Assembly: GCF_001297065.1 (NCBI RefSeq)
Contig: NZ_LHOX01000017.1
Location: forward strand, 124,001 to 188,000
From: Enterococcus sp. RIT-PI-f
Lineage (GTDB): Bacteria; Bacillota; Bacilli; Lactobacillales; Enterococcaceae
Direction of reading: 5' to 3'
Length of the DNA stretch: 64,000 bases
Below the pieces are notes generated by a model. It was not told where the DNA came from, did not search any database, and saw nothing but the letters and a program-made list of their open reading frames with translations. A program made the translations under genes and the position numbers. Below are positions 12,344 to 20,955 of this stretch, piece by piece. How positions within the stretch are numbered: the first letter of the stretch is position 1; each line of letters starts with the position of its first letter.

Positions 12344-13396
12344 TTACTCATCAGAATGATCCAATGCGCGGTAATACTCAGCTAATTTGCTGGCTAACTC
12401 GCTTCTAAAAACATCCATCAAACCAAACATCCGGGAATAGGGCATGCTGGAAGGACCCAGCAAAGCAATTGTCCCTTGTCCATGTCCTTCGATTTCATAA
12501 CTTGCTTGGATCAAACTCATATTTTGCAATAAGTCGTTGCCGAGTTCAGAACCGATCCGAATTTGAATCGATTGATCTCTAGGTACCAACAGTTGGGTCA
12601 GCTGATCCGCATTTTTCATGAAAGAATACATCGATTTGAATTGGCTGACATCTTGTGTCGGTTCAAAATCTAAGAGATTCATACGTCCGCCGACAAAGAT
12701 TTTTTCTTCAAAAATATGACTCAGCATCGCATCGAATAAATCAACGATGCCGTCGGTGGTTTGGAAATACTTATGTAGTATCATAGGTATTTCTGTCCGT
12801 AAACGATGGTAAACAGTCATTAATGGTTCTCCGATCAACTTATCATTGATGATGCGAACCATTTTTTCTAAATCTTCACCACTGACTGAAGCGGGTAAAG
12901 TAAAGACTTGATTTTCAACATTCCCCTTGTCTGTCACGATGATCGCAATGATTTGTCGTGCATTCAATGGGACGATCCGAAAGCCAGTCAACTTGCGTTC
13001 TTTGACATCTGGTCCAAGTGACAATGCAGTATAGCTGGTTAAATTGGATAAGATTGTCGCAGATTGTTGAATGATTTCATTGATTTCATGAAAATCTTTA
13101 CCAAAAGAATGACGAATCGTTTGTAACTCCGTTGATCCAACTTGAGAAGGCTTCAATAAGTGATCCACATAATAGCGGTACCCTTGAATTGAAGGAACGC
13201 GTCCTGATGAAGAATGTGTCTTCAACAAGAATCCAGCAGCTTCTAGTGCCTTCATCTCATTACGGATGGTTGCGGAACTCGCTTCAACCCCATCCTCCAT
13301 CAATCGTTTTGACCCCGTAGGTTGGCCAGTATTCGTATAATTTTGGATGATGAGGTGCAATATCATTTGTTGTCTAGCTGTCAACATTCTATCCAC
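12344..13396 (-). CDS. hrcA: Heat-inducible transcription repressor HrcA
   Basis: A 350-residue repressor that binds CIRCE operators and needs GroEL for activity. It has an N-terminal winged helix (ARQQMILHLIIQNY then GSKRL and SSATIRNEM at about residues 30-50), the linker GRVPSIQGYRYYVD, and a C-terminal domain with the family signature GPSSMPYSRM. It is the first gene of the dnaK operon and is preceded by two CIRCE copies, so it represses itself. Confidence 0.97.
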   Translation of the reverse strand: MDRMLTARQQMILHLIIQNYTNTGQPTGSKRLMEDGVEASSATIRNEMKALEAAGFLLKTHSSSGRVPSIQGYRYYVDHLLKPSQVGSTELQTIRHSFGKDFHEINEIIQQSATILSNLTSYTALSLGPDVKERKLTGFRIVPLNARQIIAIIVTDKGNVENQVFTLPASVSGEDLEKMVRIINDKLIGEPLMTVYHRLRTEIPMILHKYFQTTDGIVDLFDAMLSHIFEEKIFVGGRMNLLDFEPTQDVSQFKSMYSFMKNADQLTQLLVPRDQSIQIRIGSELGNDLLQNMSLIQASYEIEGHGQGTIALLGPSSMPYSRMFGLMDVFRSELASKLAEYYRALDHSDE

Positions 13397-13403
13397 TCCT
13401 CAA

Positions 13404-13430
13404 TTAGCACTCATTCCTACTAAGTGCTAA
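13404..13430. promoter_or_regulatory. CIRCE operator, promoter-proximal
   Basis: TTAGCACTC, nine bases, then AAGTGCTAA: the CIRCE inverted repeat with one mismatch. It lies between the -10 and hrcA, where HrcA binding would block initiation. Confidence 0.93.
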
Positions 13431-13440
13431 TACGATTATA

Positions 13441-13468
13441 AATATACCACATTTGATAGGATTGTCAA
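13441..13468 (-). promoter_or_regulatory. SigA-type promoter of hrcA-grpE-dnaK-dnaJ
   Basis: TTGACA (13468-13463), a 16-base spacer and TATATT (13446-13441) on the minus strand. It lies between the two CIRCE copies. Confidence 0.75.
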
Positions 13469-13485
13469 GCATTTGCCTCACTTTT

Positions 13486-13512
13486 TTAGCACTCCTTACA
13501 ATCGAGTGCTAA
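13486..13512. promoter_or_regulatory. CIRCE operator, distal
   Basis: A perfect TTAGCACTC-N9-GAGTGCTAA, about 18 bases upstream of the -35. Together with the proximal copy it brackets the promoter. Confidence 0.93.
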
Positions 13513-13520
13513 TCGCAAAT

Positions 13521-13545
13521 AAAAAAAGCAGCTTGCACTGCTTTT
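13521..13545 (-). terminator. Terminator of hemW
   Basis: An 8-bp stem (13538-13545 with 13524-13531) and 6-base loop, with a U-rich tail on the minus strand. The stem overlaps the hemW stop codon by two bases. Confidence 0.75.
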
Positions 13546-14728
13546 AGTGAATGTCTTGATTTGGGTCGATCAAAAAAGCTTCAAAGACATCGTTGCCAAT
13601 AAACATACCCGCTTTGGTTAAATGGACCTGATCATCTGCTTCAGCTAACCAGCCTTTTCCAATCAAATCTTTGGCGACAGAACCATACACTTCTTGAAAA
13701 GGAACAGCAAATTTTTGTTCAAAGCGGCTTTTTGAGATGCCGCTTTTTTTCCGCAAGCCTAGGAACAGCTCTTCTTCCATCTGATTTTCACGGGTCAGCT
13801 CTTCTCGCTCATGAATAGGCGATAGCCCATCTCGTAAGGGTTTGAGATAATGCTGGATGGGTCCTTTATTTTTGTATCTGGTCCGATTCAAATACCCGCT
13901 CGCCCCCGCACCAAAACCAAAGTAATGGGCATTGTTCCAGTACACCATATTGTGTTTGGATTCAAATCCCGGCCGAGCAAAATTGCTGATCTCATATTGG
14001 TTCAAGCCAGCTTGTGCCATCGCTTCGATTGCTTCATCAAACATTTGTGTTTCAGCCTCTTGCGAAGGCAGTACCATGCGGCCTTGTCTGACCCAGTTCA
14101 TGAACATTGTTTTATTTTCGAGAATCAATGAATACATGGCATAGTGCGGCAATCCTAGATCGATCGCCCGCGTCAGGGTGTCACGAAAGCTTTCCAGTGT
14201 TTGACCCGGCAATGCGTAAATCAAATCAATGGTGACGTTTTGAAAATCATGCTTTTCCAACATGTTGACAGTCTGATAGACGTCTGCTGCGGTGTGCTTG
14301 CGGCCGATTTTCTTCAGCAGTCGATCATCGAAGGTCTGTACCCCCATCGATAAGCGATTGACGCCGTGATTTTTGAGCACAAGCATCTTATCTTCAGTTA
14401 GATCACCAGGGTTGGCCTCTACGGTAAATTCTTTAGTTGTTGACGTGGGCAAAATCTGATGGATGCCAGATAACAAACGGTCCAACTGTTGGGCACTCAA
14501 AGATGTAGGTGTGCCACCTCCCACATAAATCGTTTCGCTGGCATCAATTGGATGTTTAGCCAGCGTCACCGCGATTTCCTTCAACAGGGCCTCAATATAT
14601 TCATCAACCGGTTGTCCTTCTAAAAACACCTTATTAAAATCGCAGTAGTAGCAAATATGTTCGCAAAACGGAATATGTATGTACGCAGAAATGTTTTTTT
14701 CTGATTCTTCTATCACAGGGTGTATCAT
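13544..14728 (-). CDS. hemW: Radical SAM haem chaperone HemW
   Basis: A 394-residue radical SAM protein. The cluster motif is CEHICYYC (CxxxCxxC) near residue 22, followed by the SAM-binding GGGTPT. The C-terminal HemN-type domain is present. Such proteins were annotated as oxygen-independent coproporphyrinogen oxidase, but this subgroup binds haem and hands it to cytochromes. The start at 14728 is chosen from AGGAG upstream; an upstream extension to 14785 lacks family similarity. Enterococci are thought not to make haem but can use supplied haem, which fits a chaperone role. Confidence 0.88.
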   Translation of the reverse strand: MIHPVIEESEKNISAYIHIPFCEHICYYCDFNKVFLEGQPVDEYIEALLKEIAVTLAKHPIDASETIYVGGGTPTSLSAQQLDRLLSGIHQILPTSTTKEFTVEANPGDLTEDKMLVLKNHGVNRLSMGVQTFDDRLLKKIGRKHTAADVYQTVNMLEKHDFQNVTIDLIYALPGQTLESFRDTLTRAIDLGLPHYAMYSLILENKTMFMNWVRQGRMVLPSQEAETQMFDEAIEAMAQAGLNQYEISNFARPGFESKHNMVYWNNAHYFGFGAGASGYLNRTRYKNKGPIQHYLKPLRDGLSPIHEREELTRENQMEEELFLGLRKKSGISKSRFEQKFAVPFQEVYGSVAKDLIGKGWLAEADDQVHLTKAGMFIGNDVFEAFLIDPNQDIH

Positions 14729-15158
14729 ATGTCGTGATTCTCCTTTATTTGAACAAGACAAGCTTGTTTTGATGCCGTCCCTCATTGTAGCACAGATCAG
14801 AAAGTTCGCCTATGATTCAAAAAGCGCAAAACAAAAAAAGTTCTCCTAGTTGTAAGGAAAACTTTAGACACATATTTGCTATTTGACAATACTTGCACTT
14901 GCTAAGCCCAGTCCTAAAACTGATTTTGCTCTTCTTTTCATCAGAAATCTCTTCCGTGATGAAAGCAAGAACTAACACTTCCCCCAAATTGTTAGCGCCA
15001 CAAATCAATGATGCAATTGCTGACGGCTTACTTAACAAGCGCAAGACGCAATGATTGAAAAGACAGACATCGTCTTTCTTAAGTTAAGTATACTCTTTCT
15101 GCCAAACTTTTTCCTATCACTTTTTTCATAGATAAGTGAAAATTGTGAAAATATTCTA
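14729..15158. other. Intergenic stretch with an unexplained small transcription unit
   Basis: No convincing gene lies in these 430 bases, yet a minus-strand terminator at 14831-14864 shows that something is transcribed here besides the membrane protein upstream. Candidates are a 20-residue peptide at 14941-14879 (MKRRAKSVLGLGLASASIVK, preceded by GGAAGAG), a 15-residue peptide further upstream (MKKVIGKSLAERVYL start), and a 75-codon frame at 15044-14817 without a clear start signal. A small RNA is equally possible. A weak promoter-like TTGGCA-N17-TTAAGA precedes them. Confidence 0.35.
14831..14864 (-). terminator. Terminator of the small unit upstream of hemW
   Basis: A 10-bp stem with one G-U pair (14855-14864 with 14838-14847), a 7-base loop and seven U on the minus strand. 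Confidence 0.75.
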
Positions 15159-15806
15159 TCAAAAGAAATATAGAATCATTTGGATCAAATAACGAACCAA
15201 TCGATAGGCGATGAAGAGCAAGAAAAGATTCCCCAAAACGAAACGAAAGCCATTGCCAATCGAGGATTTGATCCGACGAAAGCTGAAAAAACCCGACCAG
15301 CGCTGATAGCCATTTTGTCGATTTCTTTTTAGGCGATATGCCTCATCCAGTACTGTTTCCAACATATCATAATAAAGAATCATAAATGGCTGCTTCAAAA
15401 AATACCCTTTCTGATAGCCCGCCATCAATGTCAGGCTTTTGTCCTGTGAAGGAAAATTTCGATTGCTGCGTTTTTTGATATACAACACGCTGCCATCTCC
15501 TGGATCAAATCCATAGACATCTTCAAATTCAGTCAATTGACGGACTTTTGGTGGTGAATTTTGGCTTAAATGAGCTGCGATCACTTCCTCTGCTTCGCCG
15601 AATCTTTTATACAACCAACCTGCAATGGCTAGGAGTAAGATCAGCAATAATCCATTGATGATCAGCCCTTCGCGAAACAATAATGAATAACCGATAATAA
15701 TCAGTATAGCAGTCGCGATCCCGTACAGGCGCCGCCGATAATACACTTGATACATCTGGATCAACGAACGGTGGTAATATGTAAAATCCTGTTGTGCAGT
15801 ATCCAT
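15159..15806 (-). CDS. Membrane protein of unknown function
   Basis: A 215-residue protein that I do not recognise. It has two adjacent hydrophobic helices near the N-terminus (about residues 27-65), a soluble middle part (about 66-180) with GYQKGYFLKQPFMILYYD, and a C-terminal hydrophobic segment (about 188-210). GGAGG stands before the ATG, and a good promoter lies upstream. It may be transcribed with the small unit that follows. No function can be assigned. Confidence 0.7.
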   Translation of the reverse strand: MDTAQQDFTYYHRSLIQMYQVYYRRRLYGIATAILIIIGYSLLFREGLIINGLLLILLLAIAGWLYKRFGEAEEVIAAHLSQNSPPKVRQLTEFEDVYGFDPGDGSVLYIKKRSNRNFPSQDKSLTLMAGYQKGYFLKQPFMILYYDMLETVLDEAYRLKRNRQNGYQRWSGFFSFRRIKSSIGNGFRFVLGNLFLLFIAYRLVRYLIQMILYFF

Positions 15807-15838
15807 GATCCGCCTCCTTAAACCTTCTTATGCTTGTC

Positions 15839-15867
15839 AATTTACCAAATCTCTTTAGAGGTGTCAA
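15839..15867 (-). promoter_or_regulatory. SigA-type promoter of the 215-residue membrane protein
   Basis: TTGACA (15867-15862), a 17-base spacer and TAAATT (15844-15839) on the minus strand, about 35 bases before the ATG. Confidence 0.7.
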
Positions 15868-15890
15868 TCTTCATCAAGGAATCGTTAAGA

Positions 15891-15919
15891 TTGTTTTGTG
15901 AAAGAAAACGTTTTATAAT
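15891..15919 (+). promoter_or_regulatory. SigA-type promoter of the aldo/keto reductase gene
   Basis: TTGTTT (15891-15896), a 17-base spacer and TATAAT (15914-15919). The spacer holds an AAAACGTTTT core that is only a degenerate cre, with two mismatches. Confidence 0.65.
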
Positions 15920-15961
15920 AAATGGTGAACCAAACATTTTGAATGAAAGCAGGTAGATATA

Positions 15962-16783
15962 GTGATTTTACAAGACACATTCACATTGCAAAACCAATTA
16001 AAGATTCCAAAAATTGGACTAGGTACATGGCAGTCTTCACCTGAAGATGCCTACAAAGCAGTTAAAATCGCTTTAGAAAACGGCTATCGTCACGTCGATA
16101 CAGCTGCTGCGTATAAAAATGAAGAAGCGGTCGGAAAAGCGGTCCGCGATTCTGGATTGCCCCGTGAAGACATTTTCGTCACAACAAAAGTACCAGCAGA
16201 ATTGAAAAGTTATCAAGAAGCGGTGGACAGTATCGATGCCTCCCTTGCTAAATTGGATCTTGGTTATATCGACCTAATTTTGATCCATGCCCCACGTCCT
16301 TGGGCGATCATGCGTGATAACCCTGATCAAAAGGATTTCTTTTTGGAAAATATCGATGTGTGGAAAGCACTTGAAGAAGCGTATCTCAGCGGAAAAGTAA
16401 AATCGATCGGTGTATCGAACTTTGACGAAAAAGATTTGCAAAATATCTTCGATCATTGTGATGTCAAGCCAATGGTCAACCAATATATTTATCACATCGG
16501 CCGTACAAACGAAGACTTGTTGACGTTCTGTAAAGAAAATGACATTTTGGTGGAAGGCTATTCGCCAATTGCCACTGGCCGCCTTTTGGATAATGAAGAA
16601 ATCCAACAAATTGCGGACAAATACGATGCATCGATTCCACAAGTATCGATTCGTTATTTGTTGCAAAAGGGCATCTTACCTTTACCTAAATCTGTCCATG
16701 AAGCTTATATCATTGACAATGCCAAAGTTGACTTTGAGATTTCAGATGAAGACATGACACGATTGGAACAAATCGAGGCTTAA
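15962..16783 (+). CDS. Aldo/keto reductase
   Basis: A 273-residue NADPH-dependent oxidoreductase of the AKR superfamily (AKR5-like). The catalytic tetrad is visible: Asp and Tyr in GYRHVDTAAAYKNE (about residues 41-54), Lys in VTTKVP, and His in LILIHAPRP. Near the C-terminus LPLPKS binds the cofactor phosphate. The start is GTG, with a weak AGGT-type ribosome binding site. The gene stands alone between its promoter and a strong terminator. The carbonyl substrate cannot be predicted. Confidence 0.9.
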   Translation: MILQDTFTLQNQLKIPKIGLGTWQSSPEDAYKAVKIALENGYRHVDTAAAYKNEEAVGKAVRDSGLPREDIFVTTKVPAELKSYQEAVDSIDASLAKLDLGYIDLILIHAPRPWAIMRDNPDQKDFFLENIDVWKALEEAYLSGKVKSIGVSNFDEKDLQNIFDHCDVKPMVNQYIYHIGRTNEDLLTFCKENDILVEGYSPIATGRLLDNEEIQQIADKYDASIPQVSIRYLLQKGILPLPKSVHEAYIIDNAKVDFEISDEDMTRLEQIEA

Positions 16784-16789
16784 TTAAGC

Positions 16790-16833
16790 AGCACCGCAGG
16801 AAAAAGCAGTCATCTGCTCTTTCCTGCGGTGCT
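16790..16833. terminator. Bidirectional terminator between the reductase gene and iadA
   Basis: A 20-bp stem with one mismatch (16790-16809 with 16814-16833) and a 4-base loop, between two convergent genes. Confidence 0.88.
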
Positions 16834-16842
16834 TGTTTATGT

Positions 16843-18021
16843 TCATTGTTCGAAGGTACCCCAAACTTTGACAACTTCCTCTTCAACCATGATCTGCCCC
16901 TTGGCGATCACCGTATCAATTCGTAAATCTTCCTTATGCAGCAAACACAGATCCGCGTCCATCCCTTTTTCCAACCGACCTTTATGTCCAAGCTGTAAGA
17001 TTTTTGCTGGATTGCAGGTGATTGCGCGCAAAGCAATTTCAAGGGGAATCTGTTCTTTTTCAACCGCTTCTTTGATACCAACCATCAACGCTTTGGAACT
17101 GCCGACACCTAGTCCAATAAATTGGTTATTTTCATCAAAGTAAGGCAAGCTTCCTTGTCCATCAGAAGTCATAGTAAATTGATCCAGTCCGATGCCTTCA
17201 TCTAATAGACGTTTCAACCCCTTGCTGAAACGTACTTCATCGTCTTCTTTTTCCCAGAAATCAGGGTCTTCACTCGCAGTGAAGTCGATAGTGCCACCCA
17301 TTTTGGCAAAAGCGACACTTGCTTCGAACAGCTCACTTGTCCGATTGGCATGGGTTGGCAAAAATTGACTGATGGGAATTTCTGTTTCGGAAACCGTTCG
17401 TAAAATCAAATCGTATTTCTTTTTACCACCGCCGAGATGGACATTGATGATTCCTGCTTTTCCAGAAAGCATACCACCAACACGGGCATCTGCTGCTGCT
17501 CGCGTAAATTCATCGAAGGTCGGTTGTGAAGAACGATGATCGGAAATGGCAATTTCACCGATACCGATAATCTCCTCGATCGTAAGGAAATCTTTGATCA
17601 ACGAATCCGTCACTGGGTCTAGCGGCAGTCTGTATGAACCATCATACACATATGCAGAAATTCCTTCCGCCTTCAGCCCTTTTGCTTTACTGATCAAAGC
17701 AGTCATATCCCGACCTACGCCATCAGTGCCCAGACAACCGACAACAGTTGTCACACCTGCACTAGTCAACTGACTGAGTTTGACCTCAGGGGTCCGGTTT
17801 TGATAGCCGCCTTCCCCACCGCCGCCTAAAATATGAAAATGACAATCAATAAATCCCGGCGTGGCCAACATGCCTTTCCCATCGATCACATCTATTGCAA
17901 CGCCTGTGACATCGAAACGAATCTCATCTTCGATCGCAACGATTTTGTCATCGCTGATCAATATATCTTTGATGCCGATATGATCCGGCGTAAAAACATC
18001 GATTTGTTTGATCAATTTCAT
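16843..18021 (-). CDS. iadA: Beta-aspartyl (isoaspartyl) dipeptidase
   Basis: A 392-residue amidohydrolase that cleaves isoaspartyl dipeptides left over from protein damage or found in the diet. The metal site HFH lies in PGFIDCHFHILGGGGEGG, a glycine-rich pattern characteristic of IadA. Further likely ligands are in INVHLGGGK and LPTHANR, and an Asp in TMTSDGQGS. I take the ATG at 18021, 9 bases after GGGAG, instead of the TTG three codons earlier. The transporter gene upstream is 24 bases away, so uptake and hydrolysis are co-expressed. Confidence 0.9.
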   Translation of the reverse strand: MKLIKQIDVFTPDHIGIKDILISDDKIVAIEDEIRFDVTGVAIDVIDGKGMLATPGFIDCHFHILGGGGEGGYQNRTPEVKLSQLTSAGVTTVVGCLGTDGVGRDMTALISKAKGLKAEGISAYVYDGSYRLPLDPVTDSLIKDFLTIEEIIGIGEIAISDHRSSQPTFDEFTRAAADARVGGMLSGKAGIINVHLGGGKKKYDLILRTVSETEIPISQFLPTHANRTSELFEASVAFAKMGGTIDFTASEDPDFWEKEDDEVRFSKGLKRLLDEGIGLDQFTMTSDGQGSLPYFDENNQFIGLGVGSSKALMVGIKEAVEKEQIPLEIALRAITCNPAKILQLGHKGRLEKGMDADLCLLHKEDLRIDTVIAKGQIMVEEEVVKVWGTFEQ

Positions 18022-18045
18022 TTTTTCCAACTCCCTATTTCAAAT

Positions 18046-19782
18046 TTATTGCAACCCGATTGCCACCGCGATCACAATGAAAATCGTACCTAATACGAAT
18101 AGAAATCCTTGCATCTTGATTTGGAATTTGGCCCATTTTGCCCACTCGATCCTTGCCACACCAAGCACACCGATCAAACTAGCTGAAACGGGTGTGAAGG
18201 CGTCCATGAACCCAGAACCCAACTGATAGGCTAGGACAGCGATCTGACGGGAAACGCCCAACAGATCTGCTAAAGGTGCCATGATTGGCATGGTCAAAGC
18301 CGCTTGACCTGAATTCGATGTGACCACCAGATTGAATAAACTTTGGAAAATATACATAAACCAAGCACCGATCACTGCCGGTACATGATTCAGCAAACCA
18401 CCAATGCTATGAAGAATCGTATTCAAAGCTGAAGGCATATTGGCATCTGAACCACCTAGGACAAGTAAAATCCCTTTGGCCATACCCACGACGATCGCAG
18501 TACCTGCCAAATCAGCTGCCCCTGATTGGAAAGAACTGGCAACATCATTCAAGCCCATATTTTCCAACTTGAAGATGACCGCAATCAAGCCAGCCCCAAG
18601 ACCCATAACAAAGAATTGTGAAGCAATCTCTGGGATGTAATATCCTTTTTGCGTCACGCCCCAAACGATCCAAATCAACACCGCCAACATTTCAACTAAG
18701 ATCAGCTTATGTCCCAATAAAAATGGTTTTTGTTCATTTGACGTTTGTTCCAAATGATCTCGAAAATAAGCATCAGATTGGTAGGTCAATGACTTTTCTG
18801 GCTGTTTACGGATTTTTTCAGCATAAACCATCAAATAAGCAGCGGATAGCGCTGTAACCACGACCCACATAATGATTCTAAAAGTGGCCCCTGAAAGTAC
18901 AGGAATCCCAGCGATCCCTTGTGCGACAGCGACACTGAAGGGACTCATCCAGGATGTCGCATTACCAATCTGGGAAGCGACATAGGTAACAGTGACTGCA
19001 ACGATCGAATCATAGCCCAAAGCAATCACAAATGGCACCATCACCATTGAAAATGGAATCACTTCTTCGGCCATACCAAAGGTAGCCCCGCCAAAAGAAA
19101 AGGCAAAAAACAGCAACGGCAAGGCGAAGCGTTCCAACCCGCGGGTTTTACTGATGAAGGCAAAGATCCCTGCATCGATCGCTCCAGTCTGCATGATGAT
19201 CCCAAATGCACCACCAACCACCAAGATCAATGCAGCAATCCCAACCGCAGAGCCATACTTATCACCAGAGACCAATCCTTCAAACACAAAATTCAAAAAG
19301 CCAAACCCACCGAAGTCATCTGTGCCCCAGACCTTCGCTGTTTTGTGTAATTTTTCTGACGTATCATAGATTTGATCGCCATACAAATCGTACAATACAT
19401 CATCGGTCAACCCAATGTCATCTAACTGGCTCTGCTCTAATGCATATGCACCATTGGCAAGCAGCGTTTCCAAAGCTTCTGGATCAACGGATAAAGCAGT
19501 TGTTTTCGCTGTATCTTCTTCCAAAGCTGTTAGCTGTTCAAAAACAAACTCTTTTTCTAATGGATACGCATAACGAAATGAGTCTTGTACTAAGACGGTT
19601 CTCGTACTGATCTCGCCATTCGCATCCGTATATTCAATTTCTTGTGTACTAAATTTTCCAGCTGGTATCAAGAATGTCAATAACCAAGCCAAGATGACCA
19701 CACCAAAAATAATCACATACGTATGCGGTGTTTTCATCTTTGTTACATCTTTGCTGTTGCCTTTTTTAAACACTTTCCCCAC
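18046..19782 (-). CDS. YfcC-family membrane transporter
   Basis: A 578-residue polytopic protein of the YfcC/DcuC-like (C4-dicarboxylate/amino acid carrier) family. It has an N-terminal helix (YVIIFGVVILAWLLTFLIPA), an extracytoplasmic insert of about 110 residues (about 45-160), and then many hydrophobic helices, including GGAFGIIMQTGAIDAG and the final GFMDAFTPVSASLIGVLG. The GTG at 19782 follows GGGAG with good spacing. Coupling to iadA suggests it imports isoaspartyl peptides or a related acidic peptide; this is inference from context. Confidence 0.8.
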   Translation of the reverse strand: MGKVFKKGNSKDVTKMKTPHTYVIIFGVVILAWLLTFLIPAGKFSTQEIEYTDANGEISTRTVLVQDSFRYAYPLEKEFVFEQLTALEEDTAKTTALSVDPEALETLLANGAYALEQSQLDDIGLTDDVLYDLYGDQIYDTSEKLHKTAKVWGTDDFGGFGFLNFVFEGLVSGDKYGSAVGIAALILVVGGAFGIIMQTGAIDAGIFAFISKTRGLERFALPLLFFAFSFGGATFGMAEEVIPFSMVMVPFVIALGYDSIVAVTVTYVASQIGNATSWMSPFSVAVAQGIAGIPVLSGATFRIIMWVVVTALSAAYLMVYAEKIRKQPEKSLTYQSDAYFRDHLEQTSNEQKPFLLGHKLILVEMLAVLIWIVWGVTQKGYYIPEIASQFFVMGLGAGLIAVIFKLENMGLNDVASSFQSGAADLAGTAIVVGMAKGILLVLGGSDANMPSALNTILHSIGGLLNHVPAVIGAWFMYIFQSLFNLVVTSNSGQAALTMPIMAPLADLLGVSRQIAVLAYQLGSGFMDAFTPVSASLIGVLGVARIEWAKWAKFQIKMQGFLFVLGTIFIVIAVAIGLQ

Positions 19783-19949
19783 ACAAATCTCCCTTTCGTT
19801 ATACATGAACTTGCATAAACTATCACAAATTCGCTAAATTTAGTATAACTAAAATCACGGGTTGACTCATTGGGAAATCATTAGAATTTACGAAAGAGTT
19901 CGTTTTTCTGGATTAGGATAAATATTTATCCGACTGTCAAACAACACGC

Positions 19950-19973
19950 AAAAAAGAGATGCTAAGCATCTCC
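19950..19973 (-). terminator. Terminator of truB-ribF
   Basis: A 7-bp stem (GAGATGC with GCATCTC; 19966-19972 and 19956-19962), a 3-base loop and six U on the minus strand. Confidence 0.85.
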
Positions 19974-20017
19974 TCTTCTCGTAACGCACTTCATTTGTCC
20001 CTTTTAGCTAGATAGAA

Positions 20018-20953
20018 TCAAGCGAAATAAGCTTGGGTATCCCGCTCGTCTTGCTTTAATTGCTCAATCAGCGCCTCTGCACCGTTGAATGCAACTTGAT
20101 CCCTCAGAAAATGATGCCACCGGATGTCCACTGTTTCACCATAAATGTCTTGATGAAAATCTAAAATGTAGATTTCTACTGTCAGCTGTCTGCCTTGTCC
20201 GAAAGTATCATTATGGCCAATCGATCCCATAGAAGGATACCAGCGATCACCAACTTTCAGCTCAGTGACATACACGCCTTCTTTAGGTAAACGGACCGTA
20301 CTTTTGACTTTGATATTGGCCGTCGGAAAACCCAATTCACGGCCTCTGGCATCACCATGGACAACGATGCCTTCGAATGCATAGACATAGCCGAGCAGAC
20401 GGTTCGCTTCAGCCATTTCGCCATTTTGCAAAGCCGCACGGATACGTGTTGAACTGACTTTCTCCTGATCGATCGATTCTTGCGCTACTGTGACCACCTC
20501 GAATCGGCCTTGTGCGTATGTTGGCAATACAGTCATATTGGCCGTCGCTTTTTTGCCATAGGTATAATCAAATCCAGCCACAACCACTTTCGCATGCAAG
20601 CCAACCATGTACTGATCAACAAAATCTTGCGGGGCTAAATTGGCAAAGGCAGAAGTAAATTCCACTTCATACAAGTAATCAATACCTAATGCGGCCATAT
20701 GCGTTTCTTTTTGCTGCAAATTGGTCAAATATTGCATCGCATCTGGATCTACTTTTTGAAAGACAATCGATGGATGCTGATTAAAAGTCATTAGCGCCAA
20801 CCGATACCCTTTTTCTTCAGCCAGTTTACGGCCAGTTTCAATTACCTTCTGATGTCCCAAATGCACGCCATCAAAAAAGCCTAATACCAGGACGACGTTA
20901 TCTTCAGGAATCATATTTTGGTCGTACGGGTGTCTAATTTCAATTATTTCCAT
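20018..20953 (-). CDS. ribF: Bifunctional riboflavin kinase / FAD synthetase
   Basis: A 311-residue enzyme that phosphorylates riboflavin to FMN and adenylates FMN to FAD. The N-terminal nucleotidyltransferase domain has LGFFDGVHLGHQKVI (HxGH type) and VSSTRIR. The C-terminal kinase domain (from about residue 185) has GRELGFPTANI and GVYVTEL. Two bases separate it from truB, with which it is usually linked. Confidence 0.96.
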   Translation of the reverse strand: MEIIEIRHPYDQNMIPEDNVVLVLGFFDGVHLGHQKVIETGRKLAEEKGYRLALMTFNQHPSIVFQKVDPDAMQYLTNLQQKETHMAALGIDYLYEVEFTSAFANLAPQDFVDQYMVGLHAKVVVAGFDYTYGKKATANMTVLPTYAQGRFEVVTVAQESIDQEKVSSTRIRAALQNGEMAEANRLLGYVYAFEGIVVHGDARGRELGFPTANIKVKSTVRLPKEGVYVTELKVGDRWYPSMGSIGHNDTFGQGRQLTVEIYILDFHQDIYGETVDIRWHHFLRDQVAFNGAEALIEQLKQDERDTQAYFA

Positions 20954-20955
20954 TC

